Origin: Seminavis robusta
Taxonomy: Eukaryota; Bacillariophyta; Bacillariophyceae; Naviculales; Naviculaceae
Reading direction: 5' to 3'
NCBI GenBank assembly: GCA_903772945.1
Contig: CAICTM010001395.1
Span: 1 to 30,154 of the forward strand
DNA length: 30,154 bases
A program made the position numbers and the translations under genes. This document shows positions 1-9,267 of the stretch, piece after piece; position 1 is the stretch's first letter, and every line of letters starts with the position of its first letter. The notes beneath the pieces are model-generated. The model searched no databases, had not been told where the DNA came from, and saw only the letters and a program-made list of their open reading frames with translations.

Positions 1-394
1 CAAAGTAGTGTGTCTTGTGGCTCCTTGCACCATCATTGGCATCCTCAAAGCTTTCCTCGTCGTCATCCCTCATAGTGTCTCCATTGTCGCCATCCTGATT
101 GCCATTGGTGTTGGATTCATTTGCACTCTCATCTGCGTCAAGAGCCATAGGATTGGCCACACCAAGTGAAGCAGCAGCGGCATCTTGCTTGGACTCCTGA
201 ATGGTCATGGTGGCAACGCCTGGAATTGGTGGAACATCAGTTTCAGGAGCTGGTTCTAGTAGACCCAAGGTCTTTGCTTTACAATGAATCTCTTTAGGCA
301 ATGGACAGTGAGTACTCTGTAGCTCAAGAAGGGAGTTCCTAACACAGACAGAAGCAGTGTCGTTGGCCGGGTTTGTGGGAACAAGGAAAGCAAG
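1..394 (-). pseudogene. Open frame continuing the zinc-ribbon ORF past its TAA stop, running off the left edge
   Basis: On the minus strand the reading frame of the zinc-ribbon ORF (395-1183) stays open after its TAA stop for about 130 codons, to the window edge. The translation is not random-looking: a short Cys-containing part, then a Pro-rich stretch, then a strongly acidic tail rich in Asp, Glu, Asn and Gly at about 1-150. An in-frame Met lies near 208. The simplest reading is one gene interrupted by a nonsense codon. A separate downstream gene starting at the internal Met, or an unseen intron removing the stop, are alternatives. No recognisable domain is visible, and the end of the protein lies outside the window. 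Confidence 0.4.
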
Positions 395-1183
395 TTATGT
401 TTCCAGATAAGGGAGTATCTTGTCTGGATCTGCCTTCCACTTGCAGAGGAAGCACAATGGGTCTTGTGGTCTAGAGATCGACACCTGGTGACAAAAGCAT
501 TGTTGGGAAGTATGATTGAATGTTGTGGGAGCTGGGTGATCTGTTGGCTTAGTAGCATCTACCTGCTGGGTGGTGTTTTGGTTATGGGTTGGTGCATCGG
601 TGGAGTTGGTAACTGGTTCCTCCAATGACTTCTGTTGATCATGATTTTCACTGGTAGCAGCAGTGTTGAATAGAGGGCCTAGCTGCTTGACCGGAGGGGA
701 GTCATCCTGGTTTTCATAGAACCGGTTGCAGGAGCAGCAGTGATGACCAGGTAGGGAATCCTCCTGAGTGCCCAGCTGAGTGGTGATGTCATCAATGCAA
801 TGCAGTTTGGTTGCTTCCATGGGTTCATGACATTGTGGGCAGTAGACAGGAGTAGGTGTTGGTTCCCCCAGAATCGTGATGTTATCAGAGGATTGAACGG
901 CTGCCACATCTAGCAGATCCTGTTTCTTAGCCATGTCTTGAAGGTGCTGGATGCCTGCCTCGATCTCGTCATCAGTGGGATCAGTGGTGGTACCATTCGT
1001 CAATGTCGGAGCTGTACTTGTTGAGGATGATAATAGCAGAGTCAATGGAGACACTGAACGCTTGTCCGAAGTCATGGGACCTTGTAATGGAATGTGTTGC
1101 CTGCAGCTGATGCAGTAGTGAGTGAGAGGATTGACTGTCATGCACAAAAATCGGATGGTGTGGTGTTCTGAGATGACGCCCAT
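395..1183 (-). CDS. Zinc-ribbon-containing hypothetical protein, downstream part (frame -1 relative to upstream ORF)
   Basis: A 262-aa frame on the minus strand, overlapping the 3' end of the upstream ORF by 46 nt in the -1 frame. It contains a CISC pair near its start and a complete-looking ribbon, CPQC, then about 30 residues, then CCSC. A further Cys cluster (CFC and CFLC) sits near the end. Between these it is Thr/Ser/Asn/Pro-rich and probably disordered. The start Met at 1183 is probably not the true start: the CISC pair lacks its N-terminal CxxC partner, and that partner (CPTC) lies at the end of the upstream ORF in the other frame. The spacing of the split pair, about 28-30 residues, matches the intact ribbon. 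I infer a single ancestral gene broken by a one-base change or joined by -1 frameshifting. Function unknown; nucleic-acid or protein binding is a guess from the ribbons. Confidence 0.45.
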   Translation of the reverse strand: MGVISEHHTIRFLCMTVNPLTHYCISCRQHIPLQGPMTSDKRSVSPLTLLLSSSTSTAPTLTNGTTTDPTDDEIEAGIQHLQDMAKKQDLLDVAAVQSSDNITILGEPTPTPVYCPQCHEPMEATKLHCIDDITTQLGTQEDSLPGHHCCSCNRFYENQDDSPPVKQLGPLFNTAATSENHDQQKSLEEPVTNSTDAPTHNQNTTQQVDATKPTDHPAPTTFNHTSQQCFCHQVSISRPQDPLCFLCKWKADPDKILPYLET

Positions 1184-2514
1184 GGAGTGACCACTTCACT
1201 ACAGGTTGGACAAACCACCGGAATGGAGAAATTTGCTGTTGTAGTAGTACACATCGTGTCGTGTTCAGTAGAAGCTGGGATGTACCGCGTGGACGTAGAT
1301 GAGGATGGAGAGACCAGATCAATCGGCTTCATAGCAGTTCCCATTTCCTTGCTATAAGCATTGATGTCCTCTGTAGTGCCATCGTTGTTACTGGTTGTAG
1401 CAGATTTGCCGATTGAAGCATCCTTTTGTTGCAGAAACAACCGAATTGAGTCTTTTAGTCGATAAGCCTTGTTACGCCGAAGCCCGATACCAGCATCTTT
1501 GTTGTTGAGTAGTGTTTCAGGTTTGTCCACGGGAGAATCCATTGCTTCTTTCTCGCCCAGGAATCGTCCAATTGATTCTTTCAGTCGGAATCGTTTATTT
1601 CGAGGTTGCTTTGTCTGAGTGCCGGTGTTGTTTCTTGGTGTCGATTTGCTGAGGCTATCTTGATGGCTTTCGCTACAATGCTGGTCGTGAAGAATCGCCT
1701 GATCTGATGTTTGGGTATTGGGCACTGTTGGTGGGTTGCTCGGCAGCTTTGATGCAGAGGGTAGGTCAGGCCAAGTTTCTTTATTATCGAAGTTGATAGT
1801 AATTTCTTGTGGTGTAACACGTGTTCCTCGAATCGACTGTCCGGTAGTGTGGCTTTGAATCTTCATATTAGATTTCCCGTGCCTGCGGATGATGTTTGGT
1901 TGTTCCCAAGCGACAGGTGTGGTTGTTGCAGTGACGAGTACCGGGGGTAGTGGTAGTGGTTGTGGATTAATCTGCGACGTCCTTCTTTGCTTTTTGCGGC
2001 GGTCAATGGCTGTGCGATTGTATTTCACTTCGTCTTTATCTGGATTGGCTCGTGCATTGGTACGGGTAGGAGTGCTTGCCAGGGAGTGTGCTTCCACAGA
2101 CTCGCTGCCAATAGTGTCCATGGTATCGACAGAGTCATCGTCTTCCTTATCTTGGTATTGAAGAAGCCATTGGTCGTCCGGTTGGGCTAGCATAGAGAAA
2201 GAATTTTTCTGTGTGTCAATAGTAGCTCTTGGAGGGCCGGAGATACTTGCTTTGTTGAGTGGTGTCGTTTTCCGATTGCGTTGGATGCGTCGAAAACCGT
2301 CGTCTTGCTGATGCCCATGCAAGAGATTGCTTGCTTGGTCATCGAAAAACTCTTGGATTGTAGTAGTCTCAGGCCTTGTTTTCGATGGTTTCCTGGTCGA
2401 TTTCCCCAGCGCTGGTCCTTGTGGCCGTCCACTCATGGTATTAGATGCCATTGCTAGCTTCTGCTTTGTGGTAGGAGTCGGATATCTCATACGAAACGGG
2501 CCAGAGGGCGCCAT
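1138..2514 (-). CDS. Disordered hypothetical protein with a duplicated 20-residue motif and half of a zinc ribbon
   Basis: A 458-aa ORF on the minus strand; its ATG at 2514 has a strong Kozak-like context (GCCACCATGG). The protein is hydrophilic and rich in Thr, Ser, Gln, Asn, Lys and Arg, with a basic patch near residues 168-180. It carries an internal duplication: RNKRFRLKESIGRFLGEKEA at about 305-324 and RNKAYRLKDSIRLFLQQKDA at about 347-366. Each copy looks like a short amphipathic basic helix. At residues 435-438 it has CPTC, which lacks a second CxxC in this frame before the stop. It lies 101 nt downstream of the SANT-like gene on the same strand, so both may belong to one mobile element. 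I do not recognise a family. No transposase, reverse transcriptase or helicase motif is seen in the visible part. Confidence 0.5.
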   Translation of the reverse strand: MAPSGPFRMRYPTPTTKQKLAMASNTMSGRPQGPALGKSTRKPSKTRPETTTIQEFFDDQASNLLHGHQQDDGFRRIQRNRKTTPLNKASISGPPRATIDTQKNSFSMLAQPDDQWLLQYQDKEDDDSVDTMDTIGSESVEAHSLASTPTRTNARANPDKDEVKYNRTAIDRRKKQRRTSQINPQPLPLPPVLVTATTTPVAWEQPNIIRRHGKSNMKIQSHTTGQSIRGTRVTPQEITINFDNKETWPDLPSASKLPSNPPTVPNTQTSDQAILHDQHCSESHQDSLSKSTPRNNTGTQTKQPRNKRFRLKESIGRFLGEKEAMDSPVDKPETLLNNKDAGIGLRRNKAYRLKDSIRLFLQQKDASIGKSATTSNNDGTTEDINAYSKEMGTAMKPIDLVSPSSSTSTRYIPASTEHDTMCTTTTANFSIPVVCPTCSEVVTPWASSQNTTPSDFCA

Positions 2515-2615
2515 GGTGGCTCTTTTTGTTTCGAGTGGGTAGGAAACATAGGATAAACAGTACGAATCAGTGAGTCTGTGTGCGTCCCAAACAGGTGATT
2601 CTAGATTGCGCAGAT

Positions 2616-3551
2616 CTAGAATTGTGTGGGTCGGGTATGCAAAGAACCCATTGGATCGCGAGTATTGTTGGCTTTCGGCTTGCTATCGTCAACACCACTT
2701 GGCTCAGCATTCAACTCATCCATTCTGCGATCAGCTTCTGTCTCAGTGATATGGGGATCAAAGACAGGCCACTCGGTCAAGTGGGGAATGCAATTGCGAT
2801 GATTGAAAGCTTCATTATTCTCCTCATTGTATAGCTCCACGGCAAAATCAATGTAGTCCTCCTCTGAATTGAATCCAGTATGGTGCTTGGCATGGGCCCG
2901 ACGGTAACAAGCCATGAATTTTCGGCAGCGTCCCGCAATCAAATTCCAACGGCGACGGAGCTGGTCAGCGGCTCGTGTTACATAGATAGTGTCACCTTCG
3001 TTATCAGGTTCAGCCTCTTGGTCAAGCAGTTTGTTGTATTTTGGAGCAACTCGATTCTTCCAGAAGTCTCCTCTCTTCATACCAGTGCCCTTCATGCTCT
3101 GTGTGGCACTGATGAAGGCACGGCACAATCGTTGATCCTCAAAATCATCAAAATTCGAACCACGCTTGCTCTGGGACTTGCCCTCGCCCTCGTCATCAGC
3201 GACAGCTGTGGTCTTCTTGACTTTCTTTTTCTTATTGTTGTTGCCGCCTTTGCCGCCTTTGCCGCCTTTGCCACAACGAGGTCTCTTCTTGGCGGTGGCA
3301 GGCTTGGTGGTAACCTTGGCGATGGTCTTATTACGCCGAGGAGATCTCCTCAATGGTTTACTGACTCTATCCAGAAGCTCCTTTCCAAGGGCTGCAGTGT
3401 CCATACTCTCATCGTCCTCATCGTCATCATCATCGCCATCATCAGAGGCTACTTCCTCTCGTTCTTTCAGCGGTACCTCCTCTTCCTCTTCTTCCTCCCC
3501 AACAGAGGGAACCTCCGCCTCTTTACTAGCCTTCTTCTTGGTGTTGGCCAT
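2616..3551 (-). CDS. SANT/Myb-like (trihelix-type) DNA-binding protein
   Basis: A 311-aa protein starting at an ATG in good context (GACCATGG) at 3551. Residues 19-50 are an acidic run of Glu and Asp. Residues 85-114 are very basic, with Gly-Gly-Lys repeats and poly-Lys, and are a likely nuclear-localisation or nucleic-acid-binding segment. Residues 135-265 resemble the SANT/Myb-like domain of plant proteins often annotated as NAM-associated or 'glutathione S-transferase T3-like': an ED-x-x-L-C-x-A-F opening, GxxMKRGDFW (W164), a helix ending in LRRRWN (W202), then a Lys/Arg/aromatic helix with CYRRA, and a C-terminal ExNxxFxxxxC segment. Such proteins are often the DNA-binding partner of PIF/Harbinger-type transposases, but that link is only inference because no transposase of this kind is in the window. 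A repeat array upstream (3640-3830) is a possible target. Confidence 0.65.
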   Translation of the reverse strand: MANTKKKASKEAEVPSVGEEEEEEEVPLKEREEVASDDGDDDDDEDDESMDTAALGKELLDRVSKPLRRSPRRNKTIAKVTTKPATAKKRPRCGKGGKGGKGGNNNKKKKVKKTTAVADDEGEGKSQSKRGSNFDDFEDQRLCRAFISATQSMKGTGMKRGDFWKNRVAPKYNKLLDQEAEPDNEGDTIYVTRAADQLRRRWNLIAGRCRKFMACYRRAHAKHHTGFNSEEDYIDFAVELYNEENNEAFNHRNCIPHLTEWPVFDPHITETEADRRMDELNAEPSGVDDSKPKANNTRDPMGSLHTRPTQF

Positions 3552-3639
3552 GGTCTATCAGTATCAGTGCAGTAATAACAATAAAGAACAAGAGGCTGCT
3601 AGCTAGCGAAATGAACCAACAAAATCCAAAACATTGGTT

Positions 3640-3830
3640 AGTCGAAACGTTTAGCCGATCGTGGTAGATAACGTTTTTCTTAAATTTTGTACTAAAATAT
3701 CGACTAAACTGGATAGTTCAAGATTTAGTCCGTGGAGGGTAGACACCTCCATGACTAAAGAGTACGGACTAAATCTGCGACTAAACAATGTGCTAAAGTA
3801 CTCCTTTAGTCCCTACTTTAGTCACTCCGG
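3640..3830. repeat. Array of GACTAAA / TTTAGTC words in both orientations with a perfect 13-bp inverted repeat
   Basis: About nine copies of ACTAAA or its complement TTTAGT occur in about 190 bp, mostly as GACTAAA/TTTAGTC. A perfect 13-bp inverted repeat, AGATTTAGTCCGT (3721-3733) and its complement (3764-3776), encloses a second inverted pair, GGAGG (3734-3738) and CCTCC (3746-3750). A second back-to-back pair lies at about 3800-3820. The array sits 90-280 bp upstream of the SANT-like gene start. This could be a subterminal transposon repeat region or an autoregulatory site. Confidence 0.7.
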
Positions 3831-3842
3831 TAGAGACCGGCC

Positions 3843-3996
3843 TAAGGTCTGGCGGTGGAAGGGCAAATTCTGTTCGATTTCATAAAACAAATCATGTAAT
3901 CCTGGCCCAAATGGCGAAACTTGAAGCAAAAAAACTGAAATGGAAAATTTGAAGCAAAACAAAGCTGAAACTTGGAGTAGCGACAGCCAGACCTTA
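3843..3996. mobile_element. MITE-like unit with 11-bp perfect terminal inverted repeats
   Basis: TAAGGTCTGGC at 3843-3853 is matched by its exact complement GCCAGACCTTA at 3986-3996. The match extends inward with about 15 of 17 positions. The interior of about 130 bp is A-rich and noncoding. The size and form suit a small non-autonomous element. No clear target-site duplication was found, so the call is tentative. Confidence 0.35.
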
Positions 3997-5295
3997 ACCA
4001 GCTCTTGAACTGATGTGACTAGTCACTTGACTCACTCGACTGCACTCGCTCGAAGACAACGCATCGAGCAAGTGTGGGTCTGCCAATTACGCTCATTGAC
4101 AGTGTTGACAGTGCTTCCGGAGGGCAGTGTGGATGTACCGGTACTAGTAGAAGTGTCCGTTCCTGGCCCTACAGCGTACTAGTACATAGCTGGCTGGCTC
4201 GCCTGACTTATGTACTGAAACCAATTGCAATATTGAAACAGTGCAAAGCTTCAAAGCTTCGTATGGTTCTTTTGTTGATGTGGGATTTGAAATGGGTACA
4301 TGCACCGGTATAGTATGGTCACCTGTGCAACTACAAGCCAGGGAAAATCATATTGGAGGGAGGGATGCATTGCTTGCAGAATAAGATTTGGCAGTCGGCC
4401 GATGCTGAGAACATAGTTCCATCTGAACAGTCTGTATGTAGAAAAGGGTCGTGATTTTGGGCCTGTGTTGAGGAGTGCTTCCGCTTCCATCGAATCAAGT
4501 ACTCGCAAGAGCCAGTCCACACTTGATATCATGAAGAAAGATTGAAGGTGCATGAAAACTCAGTTTTTACACTCCAGCACCACTAGCTAGCTAGAGTATG
4601 CATATGCCATAGGAGTAACAGAGGGGGAAGTTTAATAAGCTCATTTTCTTTCAGTCCACCGTTGCCATGATCAATACTATTTTATTAAGGTCCCCCCGTA
4701 ACCATCTAGTCCCATATGCTCATGACTGGCAGAATTACTAGTAATTATCGCGACAAACTTCGAAAACACATTGCCAAAACCTTCCTATTGAAGGCTCCAA
4801 TAGCTGTTGCTGTAGTCTGTTTTGGCTACCTTTATAGTGTGAAACAGTATTGTAAACAACCCAAGGAAAGAGGGTATGCAGATATTGACAGGTGTCTCGG
4901 ACCCTTGGGGGAGTTCTTGTGGTGACGGTTGGAAGCAGCGATTTTCGTCGAAAATCATCTATTCCATAAGAGGTGGTAAACCACACAACACAGACAAAGA
5001 GATCAATGTCATCCTCTTGTACCCTCACTCTTTGTCTATCATCGAAGAGGATCCAGCAGTGGTATAATGGCAACAACGGTTCTGAAGAGTGTTATCTTCA
5101 GTCCCAAAAGCGACGGCAGTTTTCAATGGATATCCTCATTGTCGCGATTTTTACATGTTATTCTAATTCGTGACTCAGAATCATTCACATGGTTACGGGG
5201 GACCTTAAGTCAGCGGGAGCTGCGATACCTCGGCAGAAAGACAGATAGAAGAAGGGTTGCTGTTTGAGATTGCACTCTTCTTTCAAGGTAGCCCT
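3997..5295. other. Noncoding stretch, no supported gene
   Basis: Only short open frames with no domain, signal peptide or intron structure are present. Scattered palindromes occur (ACTAGT, TACCGGTA, CTAGCTAG at about 4588), as does a small duplication, caaagcttcaaagcttc, near 4245. Nothing here can be assigned a function. Confidence 0.6.
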
Positions 5296-5413
5296 GGCGA
5301 CAACACTCGACTTCATCGTGTGTTGCCGCCCGGTATCATTCCCTCATTGTAATCTTCTTTTTTATTTAGACTGGCCCTGGCGACAACACCCGACTTCGTC
5401 GTGTGTTGCCGCC
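5296..5413. repeat. Two tandem copies of a 35-nt near-perfect hairpin
   Basis: Copies at 5296-5330 and 5379-5413 start 83 bp apart and differ at two positions. Each opens with GGCGACAACAC and closes with GTGTTGCCGCC. They can fold into a stem of about 16 pairs around a TTC loop. Copy 2 pairs better, because CGAC-TTC-GTCG is fully matched there but has a C/A mismatch in copy 1. Flanking bases (GCCCTGG before, GCCCG then CATTCCC after) are also shared, so a larger unit was duplicated. It could be an RNA structure, a terminator-like element or a small inverted-repeat element. No protein gene is adjacent. Confidence 0.65.
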
Positions 5414-5608
5414 CGATAACCATAATTTTATAGCTGTCATTCCCTTATGTAACTGTAACCTTTGTAGCTTCTGCTGGCTTATTGTGATGAGTGCACTAAC
5501 CTGAATAATCATGATTTTATTCCTACCCCTAAACTTGTTAAACCTTCAATTTCCAGTTTTGTTTGCTTACACCTATCTCTATCCCTATATTTTGGCTTCA
5601 CCGGAACA

Positions 5609-5643
5609 GGAAATAGGAAATAGGAAATAGGAAATAGGAAATA
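5609..5643. repeat. (GGAAATA)5 microsatellite
   Basis: Five uninterrupted copies of the heptamer GGAAATA. It lies in noncoding DNA and is followed by an A-run and a G-run. Confidence 0.95.
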
Positions 5644-7317
5644 CCAAAAAAGGGGGTGAGGGCTCAGGCAGATAGACTGCCGAGGTTTTAAAATAGCTAG
5701 TAGTAATATCCAATGCAACGAGCACCTCCATGGGTAACATTATTTTTTGATACACTAGGACTCAGTACAGTACTGCTGTACTTGGTACTCCAATTAAATT
5801 AATAGTAATGCGGAAGCCTTTCATACGCTGTTTCCTGCAAAGGTTCCGTCTGAAGAAAAGAAAAAACTTCACGGGATTCGGGGGTGCACCCGACCCAAAA
5901 TTTACCCTAACGACCGAAGAGTCCAAAATCGTGTCCACAAGGAGCATGGGGATAGCCAAAAGAATACTTCTACTCGATTCCACTACTATTGAAAGCACTT
6001 TTGACATGCCACAATGGTGTCCAAAGCATATCTGATGGTCTCAAAGCAAGGGTAGAAGTAGAGAGCTCTGAAGGGCTGAAAGGAGCCTTTTGGCTGCTGT
6101 TTAGCGGCAGCAAACGCTGTTATCTCATTATCTCGCTAGCCGCTGCACTGTGGGAGCGTCGAGAAGTCTCTTCTTGTTTCTTCGAGCTTCGGGGTACGAC
6201 GATGGCTGCTCATGGAGTCGACTGTCGACTCTGATGTTGCGACTGGATGGAGATACCAACAGGACAAAACAACGGCGAAGGGCCGTTTCCGGTGTTATCT
6301 CGCAACGGCTTTTCGAGTTTTCGAGCATTCGACCATGAGCTTTCTAGCAACATTACGGCTCAGTCCAACGGAGGAGGAGGCGACGAAGATGCATGTTAAC
6401 TCGTCGGCGATGTTTCGAAGGCGACGAGAACAACACGGAAGAGTTGCCGCGGTCAACAGGGGAGCAGAGGAGCCCGGCAGTCAACAGCAGGATCGACCGC
6501 ATCAGAACAACACGACACGACAACAATCCCAAGCCATGAAGCTACTGGTTGTCGGCAACATTACCGGCACTCGGAAGAACGAAGGATGACCACAGCACTA
6601 CCGAAACGATGTTGCGAGGAGAGGCTTGCTCGAACTCTCAGAAGACCATCCGTAGTGGCAAGGAAGCCACAAAACACGGGTAAAACCAAAAAAGCTTGCT
6701 ATCTAAATGGGCTCCCACACACCACAACTCAGATTTTCAGGTTGACCTATGATGGGGATCCTCATTCTAATATAGATGCCAAAGGATGGTGTAGTTTATA
6801 TTGTTATCCCCACTTTTGTTGATGGTGCTGATTTTGACCTTTCGGTCGTTTGGATAATTTTTGGTGGGGGTAGACCCACGGAGGTGGTGAAGAGACCCTT
6901 CAACAGGCTGCTGAGTCAGCACACGGGACAAAGCAGGGCAATTGAATCAGGGGCAATAGTCTAAGTCGCAAATTGGGATCGGGAAGACGCAATTGACAGC
7001 GACTGGGAGAGACAGGACAGACGCTTTCATGTAACAACAGGTTACCTGTCCATGTCGTAACGTGAGTCAACGTGCAAAATAAGGATCCCGACGAGAGTTA
7101 CTGGTGTCCTCTGTGTGCGTGGTCTATGACTCGTCACTTTTCGCGATATTCTACAACGCCTTGAAGACAATCCAATCTCGAAGAGATGTCGCCTTTAGCT
7201 TCCGCAAAACACTCCAGTGCCCAGTGCAATGCCAAGAACCGTCGAACCTTAGCTTGACCTCTCTGATACCGGTATATTAGCTAGCTAGTACTACTGTACC
7301 AGAAACTCCTCAATTTT
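5644..7317. other. Noncoding stretch upstream of the bHLH-PAS gene; only weak small ORFs
   Basis: Short frames are present. One, at 6335-6589 on the plus strand, is an 84-aa Arg/Gln-rich frame starting at the ATG of MSFLATL. None shows a recognised domain or convincing start. The last 300 bp probably hold the promoter and 5' untranslated region of the bHLH-PAS gene. Confidence 0.5.
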
Positions 7318-7324
7318 TATATAT
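7318..7324 (+). promoter_or_regulatory. Candidate TATA box of the bHLH-PAS gene
   Basis: TATATAT lies 41 bp before the ATG at 7365, in an AT-rich pocket. The position fits a core promoter with a short leader, but AT-rich matches arise easily by chance. Confidence 0.35.
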
Positions 7325-7364
7325 TGTCGTCTCTTGTCTCTTGTTAATTAACAGCAACGCGAGA

Positions 7365-8895
7365 ATGGAAGATACACTTTCACATCCCCTACACAACCCT
7401 CCGAGAGCAGCCATGGAGTCAATTCCTTCCATGAGCAACAGTTATGCTGTTGTCGAGGAAGCGACCTCCAAAGCGGAACCGGAGATTTCCGGGGCGGTTT
7501 CGTCAGATAATAGGAACGATGAAGCGAGTGCTGGCCCTGGAGACTACTGGTTCCAGGTACTCAATGGCCTCCTAGATGAGGAGGACGACCAAGAAGAGGT
7601 GACGACTGGCGGTTCAGCGGGGGCATCTATGCCCATGAAGCAGGATATCACGAACGTCACCGGCTTATGGATTGACAGGAGTCCGGCAAACGCCGGCTCG
7701 AACACAGCGACCTACACTCACCAGAAGCAAGAGCCGTTCAACGAAGGGCGATTTGATGCCGTTATCACCCCTCCAGCTGTGCCTGGTTGCGAAATGGAAC
7801 AGCCATGTACGAAAAAGAGGAAGAGATGTCCTCTCACAGACGAACAACGAATTGAACGAAATTCCCGTGAACAAGCCAGAAGCGGTCGTTTGACCAACGT
7901 CTTTGCGGAGCTACGCGAGGTCCTCATGTCGTCCGGAGTCGTCGTCACAAGAGGAACTAAGGATACTGTACTGTCAGCTGCAATTGAGTTGATCAAGAAA
8001 CTGGAGCATAACCAGGGCCAAATGGACATGTAAGTAGGCGATGCGGTACCGGTATGGGGTGGTGTCCCAACAAATACTTGATTTTCCTCACTTACTTTTC
8101 AAAAAAAAAAAATTTAGGACGAATAAGCACATGGCTCGGAAAATCGAGGAGGCGAAAGGAGCTCAAGCGATTGCTGAAACATCTTGTCAACAATCAATTG
8201 TGGAGCAAGGCAGGTCACCACATACCGGTGCTGCCAGTTTGGTAACCGTCCACGAACACCCACAAAGTGTTCCAAGCATCGGCTGTACGCTGCCGCCTGG
8301 TTCAACCAACCATGACATGTACACTATGCTCTTCCATTCCTCGGCTGCGGGCATGGTACGTTCGTTGGTGGTTGAATGACCGGGATGTTATAACAACATG
8401 GATCAATCTCTAACAGGCTTCTTGTCGCTGTGTTGTGTTCGGGACAGGCTATCGCCACACTAGGCGGGAACATTAAAGACTGCAACCAAGTCTTTTGCTT
8501 TCTGGCCCAGACGTCACGCGATCATGTCCTCAATACCACCGTCTTCAATTGGGTTGCCAAAGAGGACCAACATCGTGCCTATCAAAGTCTGTTGACAATG
8601 CTTGGCAACCTCTTTTCGTGCGAATGATGGCTCTGACGCGAGCTCACCGCCAAAAGTATTGATCCTGCGAAGCTCCTTTGCAACGAACATTGACTTCCAC
8701 ATCAACGTCGTTGTCGGAGGCACTGATAGCGGGCACTACCTGTGTGTCACACTTGTCCAGAGGAGTCTAGCGCTCGGTCAGAACAACCCCCCACCACCCG
8801 AAACAAGCAGTAGCTGGTTCCCTGCTGTTGTCACCGTTGCAAACAAGCCAATGCGGGCTCTCAGCGATGACCAGCATTCCTTCACGGTTGGTTAG
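7365..8895 (+). CDS. bHLH-PAS transcription factor, three exons, frameshifted inside the PAS domain
   Basis: Exons are 7365-8029, 8118-8355 and 8448-8895. Intron 1 (8030-8117, 88 nt) runs from GTAAGT to TTTAG and splits an ATG codon. Intron 2 (8356-8447, 92 nt) runs from GTACG to GACAG in phase 0. The first ATG of the frame is at 7365. Residues 1-150 are acidic and low in complexity. The bHLH is at about 162-214: a basic region with RIERNSREQAR, helix 1 with FAELREVL, and helix 2 with KDTVLSAAIELIKKL. After a linker, a PAS domain begins near residue 287 (YTMLFHSSAAGM, continued across intron 2 as AIATLGGNIKDCNQVF). The frame then hits TGA at 8625-8627. The missing PAS strands and tail continue in the +1 frame to TAG at 8893-8895, so a one-base change must lie between 8596 and 8627. 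Diatom bHLH-PAS proteins include RITMO1, a light/dark-rhythm regulator in Phaeodactylum; this gene belongs to that general family, but orthology is not shown. A nuclear transcriptional role is inferred. Confidence 0.75.
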
Positions 8896-9267
8896 CTAGC
8901 TGTCAGACTGGTTGGAACCTTCCATGCATTATTACATACATGGCTGTACAAACCATGCATCGCAGACAGCAAAAACGGTGCAGGTGGTCGAGACTACTGC
9001 TTCACGTTCATGTTTACATCCAAGACTATTCCGGCAGCCAATGCAACAAAGGGCAAGCACTGCTTTTGAACCACAAGCAAGGAGGATGTGCCCCAACTGC
9101 AGTCTGCACTCTTTTACGATGGGAAACAGGCAGCTGCTACGGCACAGAAAGGAAGGGGCAATTCCAGACTTCTTGTCAGGTGACGAGGCCAACGGCAACC
9201 CCCTAACAGACGACCAGTACCGTACCATAGTAGAATAATCTTCATACATAGCTATCCTTGCATGTTC

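Noticed and set aside
1138..1183. A classical -1 programmed frameshift signal
   Set aside because: The T5 run is not a proper X-XXY-YYZ heptamer in the zero frame and I see no clear downstream stem, so an indel is more likely.
2880..3606. Plus-strand frames of Leu/Phe/Ser-rich sequence over the SANT-like gene
   Set aside because: They are the complement of its Glu- and Lys-rich runs.
4251..5267. Several overlapping frames of 60-112 aa on both strands
   Set aside because: No consistent start, domain, signal peptide or intron structure; typical chance frames in noncoding DNA.
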